64,000 bases of DNA from Ferruginibacter sp. HRS2-29 (GTDB taxonomy: Bacteria; Bacteroidota; Bacteroidia; Chitinophagales; Chitinophagaceae), in contig NZ_RJUB01000004.1 in the NCBI RefSeq assembly GCF_024343615.1, forward strand, positions 62,001-126,000, read 5' to 3'. Positions 33,100-41,405 of the stretch are shown here, in pieces (within the stretch, counting starts at the first letter, position 1; each line of letters begins with the position of its first letter). Both the position numbers and the translations under genes were made by a program. Below the pieces are notes generated by a model, which saw only the letters and a list, made by a program, of their open reading frames with translations, was not told where the DNA came from and searched no databases.

Positions 33100-34209
33100 T
33101 TGCTCCGTAAAATATTCCATATCGTATTTTTTGTATTGCTTTCCTGCACTGGTTTTGCGCAGGCAATATTCAAAGGTAAAGTCGTGAATGAATCCACCGG
33201 CGAAGCATTGGCTGGCGCCAGTATTTATTTCAATAACACTTCTTACGGAACTACCACCAGCCAGAATGGTGAATTTTCCATTCCATTCCCCTCCATCCCG
33301 CATCCGGAACTCATTATTTCCTCCGTGGGTTTTGACATCATCAGCTACCGGCCTGCTGCCGGTGAAGACATCAATCGCCGGTATGTTTTTAAACTGATGG
33401 CAAAGCAATCGCTGATGCAGGATATAGTGGTGCTGCCAGATGCCACACGAAGGAAATACCTGAAAATATTTTCCGATAATTTTTTAGGTATCACCCAGGA
33501 AGGTGCTACCAGCAAGCTGAAAAATATTGATGGTATTTATTTTACCAAGGATCCGGCCGACAGGTACGCCTTCAAAGCGTACTGTGATACCCCGTTAGTG
33601 ATCGTGAACAAACTCCTCGGCTACAGGGTTTATTTTCAGCTGCAGGAATTTTATTACAATGAAAATACCGGTGCCACTTCCTTTTATGGTTTCACCCGTT
33701 ATGAAGAAATGGGTGATAAAAAACGCTGGGTGAAACACAGGCGTAAAGCCTATTACGGAAGCACGATGCATTTTTTCCGTTCACTCATCAGCCATAAGCT
33801 GAATGAAAATTCCTTCAAAGTATTTTTTGTACGGACGGACTCCATTAGAAAACCGGATGGGCAGATACAGGCGATGGATATGGCCATCCCAACAACCGAT
33901 TCGGCATTGGTAAGAAAAGACAGCAGCGAAACGGAAGTAAAATATATTGCCAGCTGGAAAATCAAGCTGATGGTACAGTATAACAAAGACCCTGCGTCGA
34001 AAGCTTACCTGCGTCAGAACACATTACTCAATGGCTCACTGCCAGTAGGTTTCAGGGCGTACATGATCTTTAAGGCAGGAGAAGACAAACTGGAGATCGA
34101 TAGCAACGGCATCCTCGTCAACCCCATGAGCATTTCTTTCAGCGGCTACTGGATCTATGAAAAAGCAGCGAACTTACTCCCTTATGATTACAATCCCGAT
34201 GCCAATTAA
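33100..34209 (+). CDS. Secreted carboxypeptidase-regulatory-like domain protein
   Basis: 369 residues. Start TTG at 33100 is chosen because no ATG/GTG precedes the signal peptide LRKIFHIVFFVLLSCTGFAQ. Residues about 24-105 (FKGKVVNESTGEALAGASIY ... YRPAAGEDINRRYVFKL) are a CarboxypepD_reg-like beta-sandwich. The following 250 residues (RRKYLKIFSDNFLGITQEGA ... SFSGYWIYEKAANLLPYDY) are a conserved Bacteroidota region of unknown role. Likely periplasmic. It lies 4 bases behind the BFN gene. Its stop TAA is the start of an AATTAATAATTAATAATT arm. Confidence 0.75.
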   Translation: MLRKIFHIVFFVLLSCTGFAQAIFKGKVVNESTGEALAGASIYFNNTSYGTTTSQNGEFSIPFPSIPHPELIISSVGFDIISYRPAAGEDINRRYVFKLMAKQSLMQDIVVLPDATRRKYLKIFSDNFLGITQEGATSKLKNIDGIYFTKDPADRYAFKAYCDTPLVIVNKLLGYRVYFQLQEFYYNENTGATSFYGFTRYEEMGDKKRWVKHRRKAYYGSTMHFFRSLISHKLNENSFKVFFVRTDSIRKPDGQIQAMDMAIPTTDSALVRKDSSETEVKYIASWKIKLMVQYNKDPASKAYLRQNTLLNGSLPVGFRAYMIFKAGEDKLEIDSNGILVNPMSISFSGYWIYEKAANLLPYDYNPDAN

Positions 34210-34324
34210 TAATTAATAATTAATAATTCGATTAAGTGCATGTTGGATCACTACAGAAACTGTTTATCTTTATTACTTACCGCTTTCGTAATTATTCATT
34301 ATTAATTATAAATTATTAATTAAA
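34207..34324. repeat. Inverted-arm element of the TTAATTATTAATT family
   Basis: Left arm 34207-34230 (TAATAATTAATAATTAATAA), right arm 34291-34324 (AATTATTCATTATTAATTAT then AAATTATTAATTAA). Spacer about 60 bases. It includes the 33100 gene stop and reaches the GTG start of ispE. Confidence 0.82.
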
Positions 34325-34325
34325 C

Positions 34326-35147
34326 GTGGTTGTTTTTCCCAATTGCAAAATAAATATCGGGCTGCAGGTAACCGGAAAAAGAGAAGATGGTTTTCATGAT
34401 CTTGAGACGGTCTTTTACCCGCTGGCAATAAAAGATGCATTGGAGATCGTACCGGCAACAGGTACAAGCTCGCCTGTTTCTTACACTTCTTCGGGAAATG
34501 AAATTGATGGTAACATCGATGATAACCTTTGCGTACGTGCTTATTATTTACTCAAAAAAGATTTCCCTTTACTGCCACCGGTGCAAATGCATTTACACAA
34601 AGCCATACCATCGGGGGCCGGATTGGGCGGCGGTTCGGCAGATGCGGCATGCACGCTTCAGTTGCTGGCAAAACTTTTTGAGTTAGCCATTCCTGATGAA
34701 CGGCTAGCAGGATATGCATTACAGCTAGGTAGCGATTGCCCGTTTTTTTTGGTGAACAAACCGGCGATCGGAAAAGGCCGCGGGGAAAACCTGGAGCCCG
34801 TTTCGCTTGACCTGGGCCGTTACAATATCCAGGTGGTACACCCGGGCATACATGTAAATACCGGGCAGGCTTTTTCTTTGCTGCGCAAAGATGGGTCGAA
34901 ACATACCGATCTCCGGGCAGCCATCGAAAACCCGGTGGAAACATGGAAAGAACAGATTTTCAATGATTTTGAAACACCTGTCTTTGCTACTTATCCCGAA
35001 ATAAAAAAGATTAAAGATTATCTCTACGATATCGGCGCCCTCTATGCTTCATTGAGCGGCAGCGGCAGCAGCGTATTCGGCATTTTTGCAGAAGGGCGCA
35101 AACCGGCCGTGAATTTTCCGGCGCATTACTTTTGTAAATTGGTTTAA
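34326..35147 (+). CDS. ispE: 4-diphosphocytidyl-2-C-methyl-D-erythritol kinase
   Basis: 273 residues of the GHMP kinase IspE, step four of the methylerythritol phosphate isoprenoid pathway. The start is GTG at 34326 (MVVFPNCKINIGLQVTGKRE). The catalytic Lys is in NCKINIGLQV, the ATP-binding loop is IPSGAGLGGGSADAA (about residues 95-109), and LGSDCPFF holds the catalytic Asp. Ends SLSGSGSSVFGIFAE, the third GHMP motif. The start abuts a repeat arm, so the 5' leader is mainly repeat sequence. Single gene. Confidence 0.95.
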   Translation: MVVFPNCKINIGLQVTGKREDGFHDLETVFYPLAIKDALEIVPATGTSSPVSYTSSGNEIDGNIDDNLCVRAYYLLKKDFPLLPPVQMHLHKAIPSGAGLGGGSADAACTLQLLAKLFELAIPDERLAGYALQLGSDCPFFLVNKPAIGKGRGENLEPVSLDLGRYNIQVVHPGIHVNTGQAFSLLRKDGSKHTDLRAAIENPVETWKEQIFNDFETPVFATYPEIKKIKDYLYDIGALYASLSGSGSSVFGIFAEGRKPAVNFPAHYFCKLV

Positions 35148-35319
35148 AACCATATCTTCGTCCCATCAAAAATATTTCTGCCATACCAGCATTCCTGAGA
35201 TCCAACCTGGATCTGCTCAACCATCGAAGATAATAGCTACCTTCTTTTGAATACGTATGCCTTTTCGTATTCAGTTTTTCTAAATGATATAAAAATCGCG
35301 AAGCCGGCACACTTCACTA

Positions 35320-35354
35320 TACATTCACCCATTCACCCATTCACCCATTCACTC
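35320..35354. repeat. Single-arm CATTCACC tandem tract
   Basis: ATTCACCCATTCACCCATTC repeats directly upstream of the rocD start, part of the same ATTCACC family as 12863-13105 and as the bases just before hisG. No partner arm was found. Confidence 0.7.
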
Positions 35355-36587
35355 ATGCAATCAACTATCCAGGCATCAGCCAATACGCAATATTTTTTAG
35401 ACCTCGAAGACAGGTACGGGGCACACAATTATCATCCCCTGCCCGTTGTGATGAAAAAAGCGAAAGGCGTACATTTCTGGGATGTGGATGATAAACAATA
35501 TTATGATTTCCTGAGTGGCTACTCGGCGGTAAACCAGGGGCATTGCCACCCGGTGATCCTCGATGCATTGCTGCAACAGGCACAGACACTAACGTTGACT
35601 TCAAGAGCTTTTTACAACGACCAGTTAGGTGAATACGAAAAATTTATCACCAGCTATTTTGGTTACGATAAAGTATTGCCTATGAATACAGGTGTTGAAG
35701 CCGTGGAAACCGCCCTGAAACTCAGCAGGAAATGGGGTTATGAAGTAAAGGGGATCGAAGCCGATCGGGCAAAGATCGTTGTCTGCAGCAGCAATTTTCA
35801 TGGGCGCACATTGGGTGTAATTTCTTACAGCACCGACCCTACGGCCACTAAAAACTATGGGCCTTTCCTCGCAGGTTTTGAAGTGATACCGTTCAACGAC
35901 CTGGTGGCTTTGGAAAAAGCATTGCAGGATAAAAATGTAGCCGCATTTTTATTTGAACCTATACAGGGCGAAGCGGGCGTAGTGGTTCCCGATGATGGAT
36001 ACTATACCGGGGTGCGGGCGCTTTGCTCCCAACATAATGTGTTGATGGTGGCCGACGAGATCCAGAGCGGGCTTTGCCGCACCGGAACTATGTTGGCGGT
36101 GGATATTGAAAATGTGCGCCCCGATATCGTCATACTCGGTAAAGCACTGAGTGGCGGCGTATTGCCGATCAGCGCCGTGCTGGCCGACGATACCATCATG
36201 CTCACCATTAAGCCGGGCGAACATGGCAGCACCTATGGCGGCAACCCGCTGGCGTGTAAAGTAGCGGTTGCAGCGCTCATGGTTTTGAAAGAAGAAAATA
36301 TGGCTGCTAATGCGGAAGCCATGGGCAAAATTTTCAGGAGCGAACTCGAAAAACTGAATTCACCACACATAAAAACAATCCGGGGACGGGGTCTGCTGAA
36401 TGCGATCGTGATCCGCCACGAAAACCCGGAAGCCGCATGGGAACTATGTTTGCAGCTCAAGGAAAACGGATTGCTGGCCAAACCTACTCATGGCGATAAG
36501 ATACGATTCGCCCCACCACTGGTGATCACTGAAGAACAGATCATGGATTGTGTGGGGATCATTGCAAAAAGCCTGGAGAATCTGTGA
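35355..36587 (+). CDS. rocD: Ornithine--oxo-acid transaminase
   Basis: 410 residues, fold-type I PLP enzyme of the OAT/AcOAT group. The start at [20 protein letters not shown] (35355) avoids a repeat-derived upstream extension. [20 protein letters not shown] and [20 protein letters not shown] are characteristic of ornithine aminotransferases. The PLP Lys lies in [19 protein letters not shown] (about residue 262), the phosphate-binding [13 protein letters not shown] later. It converts L-ornithine and 2-oxoglutarate to glutamate semialdehyde and glutamate. The stop TGA is the start of a repeat arm. Confidence 0.93.
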   Translation: MQSTIQASANTQYFLDLEDRYGAHNYHPLPVVMKKAKGVHFWDVDDKQYYDFLSGYSAVNQGHCHPVILDALLQQAQTLTLTSRAFYNDQLGEYEKFITSYFGYDKVLPMNTGVEAVETALKLSRKWGYEVKGIEADRAKIVVCSSNFHGRTLGVISYSTDPTATKNYGPFLAGFEVIPFNDLVALEKALQDKNVAAFLFEPIQGEAGVVVPDDGYYTGVRALCSQHNVLMVADEIQSGLCRTGTMLAVDIENVRPDIVILGKALSGGVLPISAVLADDTIMLTIKPGEHGSTYGGNPLACKVAVAALMVLKEENMAANAEAMGKIFRSELEKLNSPHIKTIRGRGLLNAIVIRHENPEAAWELCLQLKENGLLAKPTHGDKIRFAPPLVITEEQIMDCVGIIAKSLENL

Positions 36588-36591
36588 TCTG

Positions 36592-36693
36592 AGATCTATG
36601 ATCTATGATATCTTTCGACTGGAATATTTTCCAGGAAATGGAAGTACTCTACTACTTAAGAAATCATAGATCATAGATCATACATCATAGATT
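36592..36693. repeat. Inverted-arm element of the GATCTATGATC family
   Basis: Left arm 36592-36612 (GATCTATGATCTATGATATC), right arm 36663-36693 (ATCATAGATCATAGATCATA then CATCATAGATT). Spacer about 50 bases. Confidence 0.85.
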
Positions 36694-36696
36694 CTT

Positions 36697-36704
36697 TATC
36701 TTTG
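36697..36704 (+). promoter_or_regulatory. -7 element TATCTTTG just ahead of the VIT1-type gene
   Basis: TATCTTTG matches TAnnTTTG and ends only 4 bases before the ATG at 36709, so the mRNA may be leaderless or nearly so. Confidence 0.5.
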
Positions 36705-36708
36705 CATC

Positions 36709-37416
36709 ATGTCACAAACTACTCCCCACCCTCACGAAGAAAAACACCTCAGAAGTTCCGACATGCTCCGGGATGTGGTGATCGGTATGAGTGATGGGCT
36801 TACGGTTCCGTTTGCACTGGCCGCGGGCTTGAGTGGCGCGGTTTCCAACAGCAGTATCATTGTGATTGCCGGCATTGCGGAGATTGTGGCAGGTAGTATA
36901 GCGATGGGGCTGGGCGGTTATTTGTCGGGCAAGACCGAGCAGGATCATTACCACAGCGAGGTGAAACGTGAAGAATACGAAGTGGAACATATGCGCCATG
37001 AGGAACTTTCCGAAACAAAAGATTTTTTTGCCAACATCGGTTTGAGCGAAGCGGTACAACAGCAGGCTACCGAAGAGATCGCACAGGATAAAAAACGCTG
37101 GGTGGACTTCATGATGAAATATGAGCTTGGCCTGGAAAAACCTGACCCGAAACGTGCCACCAAAAGCGCCCTCAACATCGGCATCTCTTATATCATCGGC
37201 GGTATCATTCCGCTATCTCCTTATTTTTTCATTTCCAGCACACAGGAAGCCTTGAAATATTCCGTCATCGCTACCCTTATCTGCCTGTTCATTTTCGGTT
37301 ATTTCAAAAGCAGGATCACCGGCATGAACCCGTGGTGGGGGGCGCTGAGAGTGACGTTGATAGGGGCTGTTGCGGCTGGAGCGGCCTTTGGGGTGGCGAA
37401 GATATTTTCCAATTAA
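36709..37416 (+). CDS. VIT1/CCC1 family divalent metal transporter
   Basis: 235 residues. The N-terminal HPHEEKHLRSSDMLRDVVIGM and GMSDGLTVPFALAAGLSGA, followed by VGSIAMGLGGYLSGKTEQDH-like sequence (residues about 60-80), match the VIT1/CCC1 family that moves Fe2+ or Mn2+. The charged central part (HYHSEVKREEYEVEHMRHEE) resembles the family's cytosolic metal-binding domain with Glu/His. Membrane segments at about 30-50, 55-75, 150-170, 185-203 and 210-232. It is a single gene whose promoter may leave no 5' leader. Confidence 0.9.
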   Translation: MSQTTPHPHEEKHLRSSDMLRDVVIGMSDGLTVPFALAAGLSGAVSNSSIIVIAGIAEIVAGSIAMGLGGYLSGKTEQDHYHSEVKREEYEVEHMRHEELSETKDFFANIGLSEAVQQQATEEIAQDKKRWVDFMMKYELGLEKPDPKRATKSALNIGISYIIGGIIPLSPYFFISSTQEALKYSVIATLICLFIFGYFKSRITGMNPWWGALRVTLIGAVAAGAAFGVAKIFSN

Positions 37417-37448
37417 ACCCCGGCGGTTTCGAAGACCTCCCTGGTTTT

Positions 37449-38030
37449 TCAGCGTTTTATCAATTCAATAAACAACTCCGTGCCTGCCCTCGGGCCAATA
37501 GAATTGTAGCAGGGTGCCATTTTATGGATATCAAATTTATCTTTGAATAATGGCTCATACTCCCCTTGTGTTCCGCCAAATGGCGGGCCGCCTTCAAAAT
37601 CCCTGTTGAATAACACTCCGGCCAGCCTGCCATTTTCATTCAACAGCTCCGCCATTTTATTTACATAATTTTCGCGTAGCGATGGGTCAAGTGCACAAAA
37701 GAATGTCTGTTCCAGTATGAGGTCGAATTTTTCATCCAGCTCAAAAAAATCACCGCAGATCACATCCAGTTCTTTACCAACAAAATCTTTCAGTTTTTCT
37801 TTTACAGCAGCCACGGGGAATGGCGAAATATCGATGAGTGTTACATTTGTAAACCCCTTCTGCAACAGGTATTCCGCTTCATAAGCATTACCACAGCCGG
37901 GAATCAAAACCCGCAGGTCTTTATCAGTCAGCCCATCCACATACCTTTTGATCGGGCCCGAAACATACCCGATATCCCAGCCGGTATCGTTTTGAGAGTA
38001 ACGGGTATCCCAGTAGTTTTTATCTAACAT
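37449..38030 (-). CDS. SAM-dependent methyltransferase, thiopurine methyltransferase (TPMT) type
   Basis: 193 residues. WDTRYSQNDTGWDIGYVSGP near the N-terminus and RVLIPGCGNAYEAEYLLQKG, the SAM-binding motif I, fit the TPMT family (PF05724). EQTFFCALDPSLRENYVNKM is the equivalent of motif IV, and LFNRDFEGGPPFGGTQGEYE is typical of the C-terminal part. The natural substrate is unknown. It is followed by a repeat element and lies downstream of a CDF transporter gene on the same strand. Confidence 0.87.
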   Translation of the reverse strand: MLDKNYWDTRYSQNDTGWDIGYVSGPIKRYVDGLTDKDLRVLIPGCGNAYEAEYLLQKGFTNVTLIDISPFPVAAVKEKLKDFVGKELDVICGDFFELDEKFDLILEQTFFCALDPSLRENYVNKMAELLNENGRLAGVLFNRDFEGGPPFGGTQGEYEPLFKDKFDIHKMAPCYNSIGPRAGTELFIELIKR

Positions 38031-38036
38031 AATTTG

Positions 38037-38136
38037 AATGGATAATTTGATAATGGATAATGGAACTAAGCGTAAAAACTCCCGATTCAGTATTGTAATT
38101 TCAAAATGTAAGAATTATCAATTATCAATTATCCAC
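38037..38136. repeat. Inverted-arm element of the ATTATCCATT family
   Basis: Left arm 38037-38063 (GATAATTTGATAATGGATAA), right arm 38111-38136 (AGAATTATCAATTATCAATT then ATCCACTA). Between two minus-strand genes. Confidence 0.8.
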
Positions 38137-39125
38137 TATGTCTTCACATGATGTTTATTATTGATCCTGATATTGTCCACCGTCCACTCAACTGTCCGCT
38201 GATACGGATGTTTTCGCACAGGGCAATCGCCTTTGTGGCAGATCGGACAACTAAATTCCAGGCAGCCATCGGAGTGCACAAATAGCTCTACCGATTCGCC
38301 ATAATCTTTTTTTACCAGCGCCGATAATTCATCGATCTCATGATGCGCTTCATGCACATTGAAATACCAGGGAACAGTCAGGTGGCAGTCGAGATGCAGG
38401 ATTGCGCCGTATTTGATGATGCGTACATTATGCAGATCCACCCAATTGATCCGTCTTTGTTTATTGAGCGTATTCACAAGGTTTTTGAGCAATTCGTCAT
38501 CCGCTTCATCCATGATACCGGCCACCGAGCTACGTATGATCCGCACACCTGTGTAGATGATGAACAGCGCAAATAAAATTGCGACAGCGCTATCTACCCA
38601 ACCTATTTTGGTAAAATACAATAAGATCAACCCTATGATGATCCCCCCGGTAGTATAAGTATCTGTCTGCAAATGTTTACCGCTCGATACCAATGCCAGC
38701 GAATTATTTTTTCTGCCGATACGCACGCAGACCAATCCCGCTATGTAATTTACAATCGCCGTCACGCCTACCAACAGGATACCATAATCCAGTTTTTTTA
38801 CCTCATGCACCACAAACAGGTTTCGCCCCGCTTCATATACAATGAATACACCCGCCAACGCTATGCAGGTTCCTTCTACCGCCGCGGAAATGAATTCGGC
38901 TTTTCCATGCCCGTAAGGATGATCGATGTCACGGGGCTTGGCCGAAATATGCAGGCTGTAAAGCCCGATGAGTCCGGCCACCACATTTACGATACTTTCC
39001 AATGCATCCGTTAGGATGGCCACCGAATTGGTGAGGTACCAGGCGGTGATCTTGATCAGGAAAAGTACAATGGAGATGCCTGCTATTAACCGTTGAACCT
39101 TAAAATTTTGCCGTGCTGTATCCAA
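38136..39125 (-). CDS. Cation diffusion facilitator (CDF) family metal transporter with Cys-rich tail
   Basis: 329 residues. LTDALESIVNVVAGLIGLYS and DHPYGHGKAEFISAAVEGTC are the CDF metal-site segments (DxxxD and HxxxD-like). Five to six membrane helices fill residues 10-210. The cytoplasmic part (about 215-280) is the usual beta-alpha fold. The C-terminus adds CLEFSCPICHKGDCPVRKHP, a CxxxxCPxCxxxxCPxRxH cluster that could bind zinc. CDF proteins export Zn2+, Fe2+ or similar. Divergent from the acyl-CoA dehydrogenase gene. Confidence 0.88.
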   Translation of the reverse strand: MDTARQNFKVQRLIAGISIVLFLIKITAWYLTNSVAILTDALESIVNVVAGLIGLYSLHISAKPRDIDHPYGHGKAEFISAAVEGTCIALAGVFIVYEAGRNLFVVHEVKKLDYGILLVGVTAIVNYIAGLVCVRIGRKNNSLALVSSGKHLQTDTYTTGGIIIGLILLYFTKIGWVDSAVAILFALFIIYTGVRIIRSSVAGIMDEADDELLKNLVNTLNKQRRINWVDLHNVRIIKYGAILHLDCHLTVPWYFNVHEAHHEIDELSALVKKDYGESVELFVHSDGCLEFSCPICHKGDCPVRKHPYQRTVEWTVDNIRINNKHHVKT

Positions 39126-39161
39126 GATGAGAGATTGAAGGGCAAAAATAGCGGAATATGT

Positions 39162-39308
39162 GTAATGGATAACGGAATAATGGACAATGGATAATGTTTT
39201 CGAATGGAAATGTCTGTAGGTTTAGGAAGAATCTTCAATTAGAAATCATTATCCATTATCCATTAACTAATTATCCATTAATTATTTTCTATTCTCCATT
39301 ATCCATTA
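39162..39308. repeat. Inverted-arm element upstream of the acyl-CoA dehydrogenase (ATTATCCATT family)
   Basis: Left arm 39162-39196 (TAATGGATAACGGAATAATG, then GACAATGGATAATG), right arm 39247-39308 (ATTATCCATTATCCATTAAC and related). Spacer about 50 bases. The right arm runs into the -7 element of the next gene. Confidence 0.83.
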
Positions 39309-39314
39309 CATTTG
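39307..39314 (+). promoter_or_regulatory. -7 element TACATTTG upstream of the acyl-CoA dehydrogenase
   Basis: TACATTTG fits TAnnTTTG, 19 bases before the ATG. The first two bases overlap the end of a CCATTATCCATTA repeat arm, so the repeat contributes part of the promoter region. Confidence 0.6.
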
Positions 39315-39333
39315 TGCCACAAAAAACTACCAT

Positions 39334-40488
39334 ATGGATTTTCAATTTTCAGAAGAACAGTTGATGATACAGCAGGCTGCCCGTGATTTTGCCCAGAACG
39401 AGTGTTTACCGGGTGTGATCGAAAGGGATGAGTTGCAAAAATTCCCGAAAGAACAGATAGAAAAACTTGCCGACCTCGGCTTCATGGGTATGATGGTTAA
39501 ACCGGAATACGGAGGCAGCGGATTAGACACCATCAGTTATGTACTGGCGATGGAAGAGATCAGCAAAGTGGATGCGAGTGTAAGCGTTTGCGTTAGTGTG
39601 AACAACAGCCTCGTTTGTTATGGCCTGCAGGAATATGGTACGGAAGAACAAAAACAAAAATACCTGGTTCCGCTGGCGCAGGGAAAAAAAGATGGCCAAC
39701 TGCACATCGGCGCATTTCTGCTGAGCGAACCGGAAGCCGGCAGTGATGCTACTTCACAAAGAACCACTGCGGAAGATAAAGGTGATCATTATTTATTGAA
39801 TGGAACTAAAAACTGGATCACGAATGGTAACAGCGCAAGCACTTACCTGGTGATAGCCCAAACCGACATCAGTAAAGGCAGCCGTGGCATCAATGCATTC
39901 ATTGTAGAAAAAAGCTGGCCGGGCGTTACTGTCGGGGCCAAAGAAAATAAACTGGGTATCCGCGGGAGCGATACGCACACCATCATGTTTACGGATGTGA
40001 AAGTTCCAAAAGAAAACCGCATCGGCGAAGATGGTTTCGGATTTAAATTTGCCATGAAAACTCTGGCCGGCGGCCGTATCGGTATCGCTGCGCAGGCATT
40101 GGGTATCGCCAGCGGCGCTTATGAACTGGCGTTGGCCTATAGCAAACAACGCAAGGCTTTTGGTACCGAGATCATGAATCACCAGATCATCCAGTTCAAA
40201 CTGGCGGATATGGCAACCAGGATCGAATGTGCCCGTTTGCTTTGCCTGAAAGCCGCATACGAAAAAGATCAGAACCTTGATTATACATTGAGCGGCTCCA
40301 TGGCTAAAGTTTTCGCCAGTGAAACAGCCATGTGGACTGCTACGGAAGCCGTGCAGGTACATGGTGGTTATGGTTTTGTAAAAGAATACCATGTAGAACG
40401 CCTCATGCGTGACGCCAAGATCACCCAGATATATGAAGGTACCAGCGAGGTACAGCGTATCGTGATCAGCAGGTCGATCCTGAAGTAA
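39334..40488 (+). CDS. Acyl-CoA dehydrogenase
   Basis: 384 residues of the ACAD family (FAD flavoprotein). Domain order is normal: N-terminal helices (MDFQFSEEQLMIQQAARDFA), middle FAD/substrate motif (LLSEPEAGSDATSQRTTAED), and the C-terminal helical domain with EMIVNHQIIQ-like region and the catalytic base in YEGTSEVQR near residue 368. It oxidises an acyl-CoA and passes electrons to Etf (etfB and etfA at 29990 and 31290). Substrate chain length cannot be told. A strong terminator follows the stop. Confidence 0.95.
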   Translation: MDFQFSEEQLMIQQAARDFAQNECLPGVIERDELQKFPKEQIEKLADLGFMGMMVKPEYGGSGLDTISYVLAMEEISKVDASVSVCVSVNNSLVCYGLQEYGTEEQKQKYLVPLAQGKKDGQLHIGAFLLSEPEAGSDATSQRTTAEDKGDHYLLNGTKNWITNGNSASTYLVIAQTDISKGSRGINAFIVEKSWPGVTVGAKENKLGIRGSDTHTIMFTDVKVPKENRIGEDGFGFKFAMKTLAGGRIGIAAQALGIASGAYELALAYSKQRKAFGTEIMNHQIIQFKLADMATRIECARLLCLKAAYEKDQNLDYTLSGSMAKVFASETAMWTATEAVQVHGGYGFVKEYHVERLMRDAKITQIYEGTSEVQRIVISRSILK

Positions 40489-40510
40489 TTTGCATACTAA
40501 AATAATAAGG

Positions 40511-40548
40511 ATGTGCAAATGAGTCATTTCGTTTGCACATTTTTTTTT
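40511..40548 (+). terminator. Intrinsic terminator of the acyl-CoA dehydrogenase gene
   Basis: 9-bp stem ATGTGCAAA/TTTGCACAT (40511-40519 with 40532-40540), 12-base loop, then a run of nine Ts. Confidence 0.9.
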
Positions 40549-40553
40549 AAAAA

Positions 40554-40620
40554 GTTTAGAGATCAGGGTTTAGAGTTTAGAGAAAAAAACTCACTCGCCT
40601 CTAAACCCTAATCTCTAAAC
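40554..40620. repeat. Inverted-arm element of the CTAAACCCTAATCTCTAAAC family
   Basis: Arms 40554-40575 and 40599-40620 match in 21 of 22 positions. A 23-base spacer separates them. The right arm then repeats CTAAACTC up to the ABC-ATPase start at 40631. Same family as 16431-16517. Confidence 0.88.
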
Positions 40621-40630
40621 TCTAAACTCA

Positions 40631-41404
40631 ATGGCAGTAATTGAAATCGTAAATCTCAAAAAACAATACGCCGGCAAATACGTCCTGCAGGGTATCAACC
40701 TGAGCATCGATGCCGGACAGGTGGTAGGTTACATCGGGCCGAATGGTGCCGGAAAAAGTACGACCATCAAGATCATCGCTGGTATCACCGATGAGTTTGA
40801 AGGTGATGTATCCGTGTTTGGAATGGATGTACGCAGGCATGCGCTGGAGATCAAACAACGGATCGGCTATATTCCTGAGCAGGCTGCTATTTACGATGTA
40901 CTCACCCCAATCGAATACCTGCGTTTCATAGGGAGATTGTATGGCCTGAGTGAAGAGGTGATCGGTACAAAATCATGGGAACTGCTGCGGTTATTTGAAT
41001 TATCCGACAAGGCTGAAACCCGCATGAATACTTACAGCAAAGGGATGAAACAAAAAGTATTGCTCATCAGCGGGCTGATACATAACCCTGAAATAATATT
41101 TCTGGATGAGCCGCTCAGCGGACTGGATGCCAATGCCGTGATACTCGTCAAAGAAATTTTATCGCAATTGAAACAGAGCGGTAAAACGATCTTTTATTCT
41201 TCCCACATCATGGATGTGGTGGAAAAGATCAGCGACCGTATTGTTATCATCGACAAAGGTGCCGTAGTGGCCGATGGAAGTTTTGAAAGCCTGCAACAAC
41301 AGGCGCACCAGGGAACGCTGGAGAATATTTTTACTTCCCTTACCGGCGGCGATCAGCAGAATACCAGTACTGCCAAAGAATTCATCAATGTATTAAACAG
41401 CTGA
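40631..41404 (+). CDS. ABC transporter ATP-binding protein
   Basis: 257 residues. Walker A is GPNGAGKST (about residues 37-45), the signature is YSKGMKQKVLL, Walker B is IIFLDEPLSGLD (about 152-163), and the switch His is in YSSHIMDVVEK. The C-terminal part is a short tail of unknown use. It lies 1 base upstream of the permease gene and forms an ABC-2-type exporter with it; the cargo is not identifiable. The ATG directly follows a repeat arm. Confidence 0.93.
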   Translation: MAVIEIVNLKKQYAGKYVLQGINLSIDAGQVVGYIGPNGAGKSTTIKIIAGITDEFEGDVSVFGMDVRRHALEIKQRIGYIPEQAAIYDVLTPIEYLRFIGRLYGLSEEVIGTKSWELLRLFELSDKAETRMNTYSKGMKQKVLLISGLIHNPEIIFLDEPLSGLDANAVILVKEILSQLKQSGKTIFYSSHIMDVVEKISDRIVIIDKGAVVADGSFESLQQQAHQGTLENIFTSLTGGDQQNTSTAKEFINVLNS

Positions 41405-41405
41405 T

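Noticed and set aside
35247..35354. Longer ornithine aminotransferase start at 35247
   Set aside because: The extra residues include translated CATTCACC repeats ([10 protein letters not shown]).
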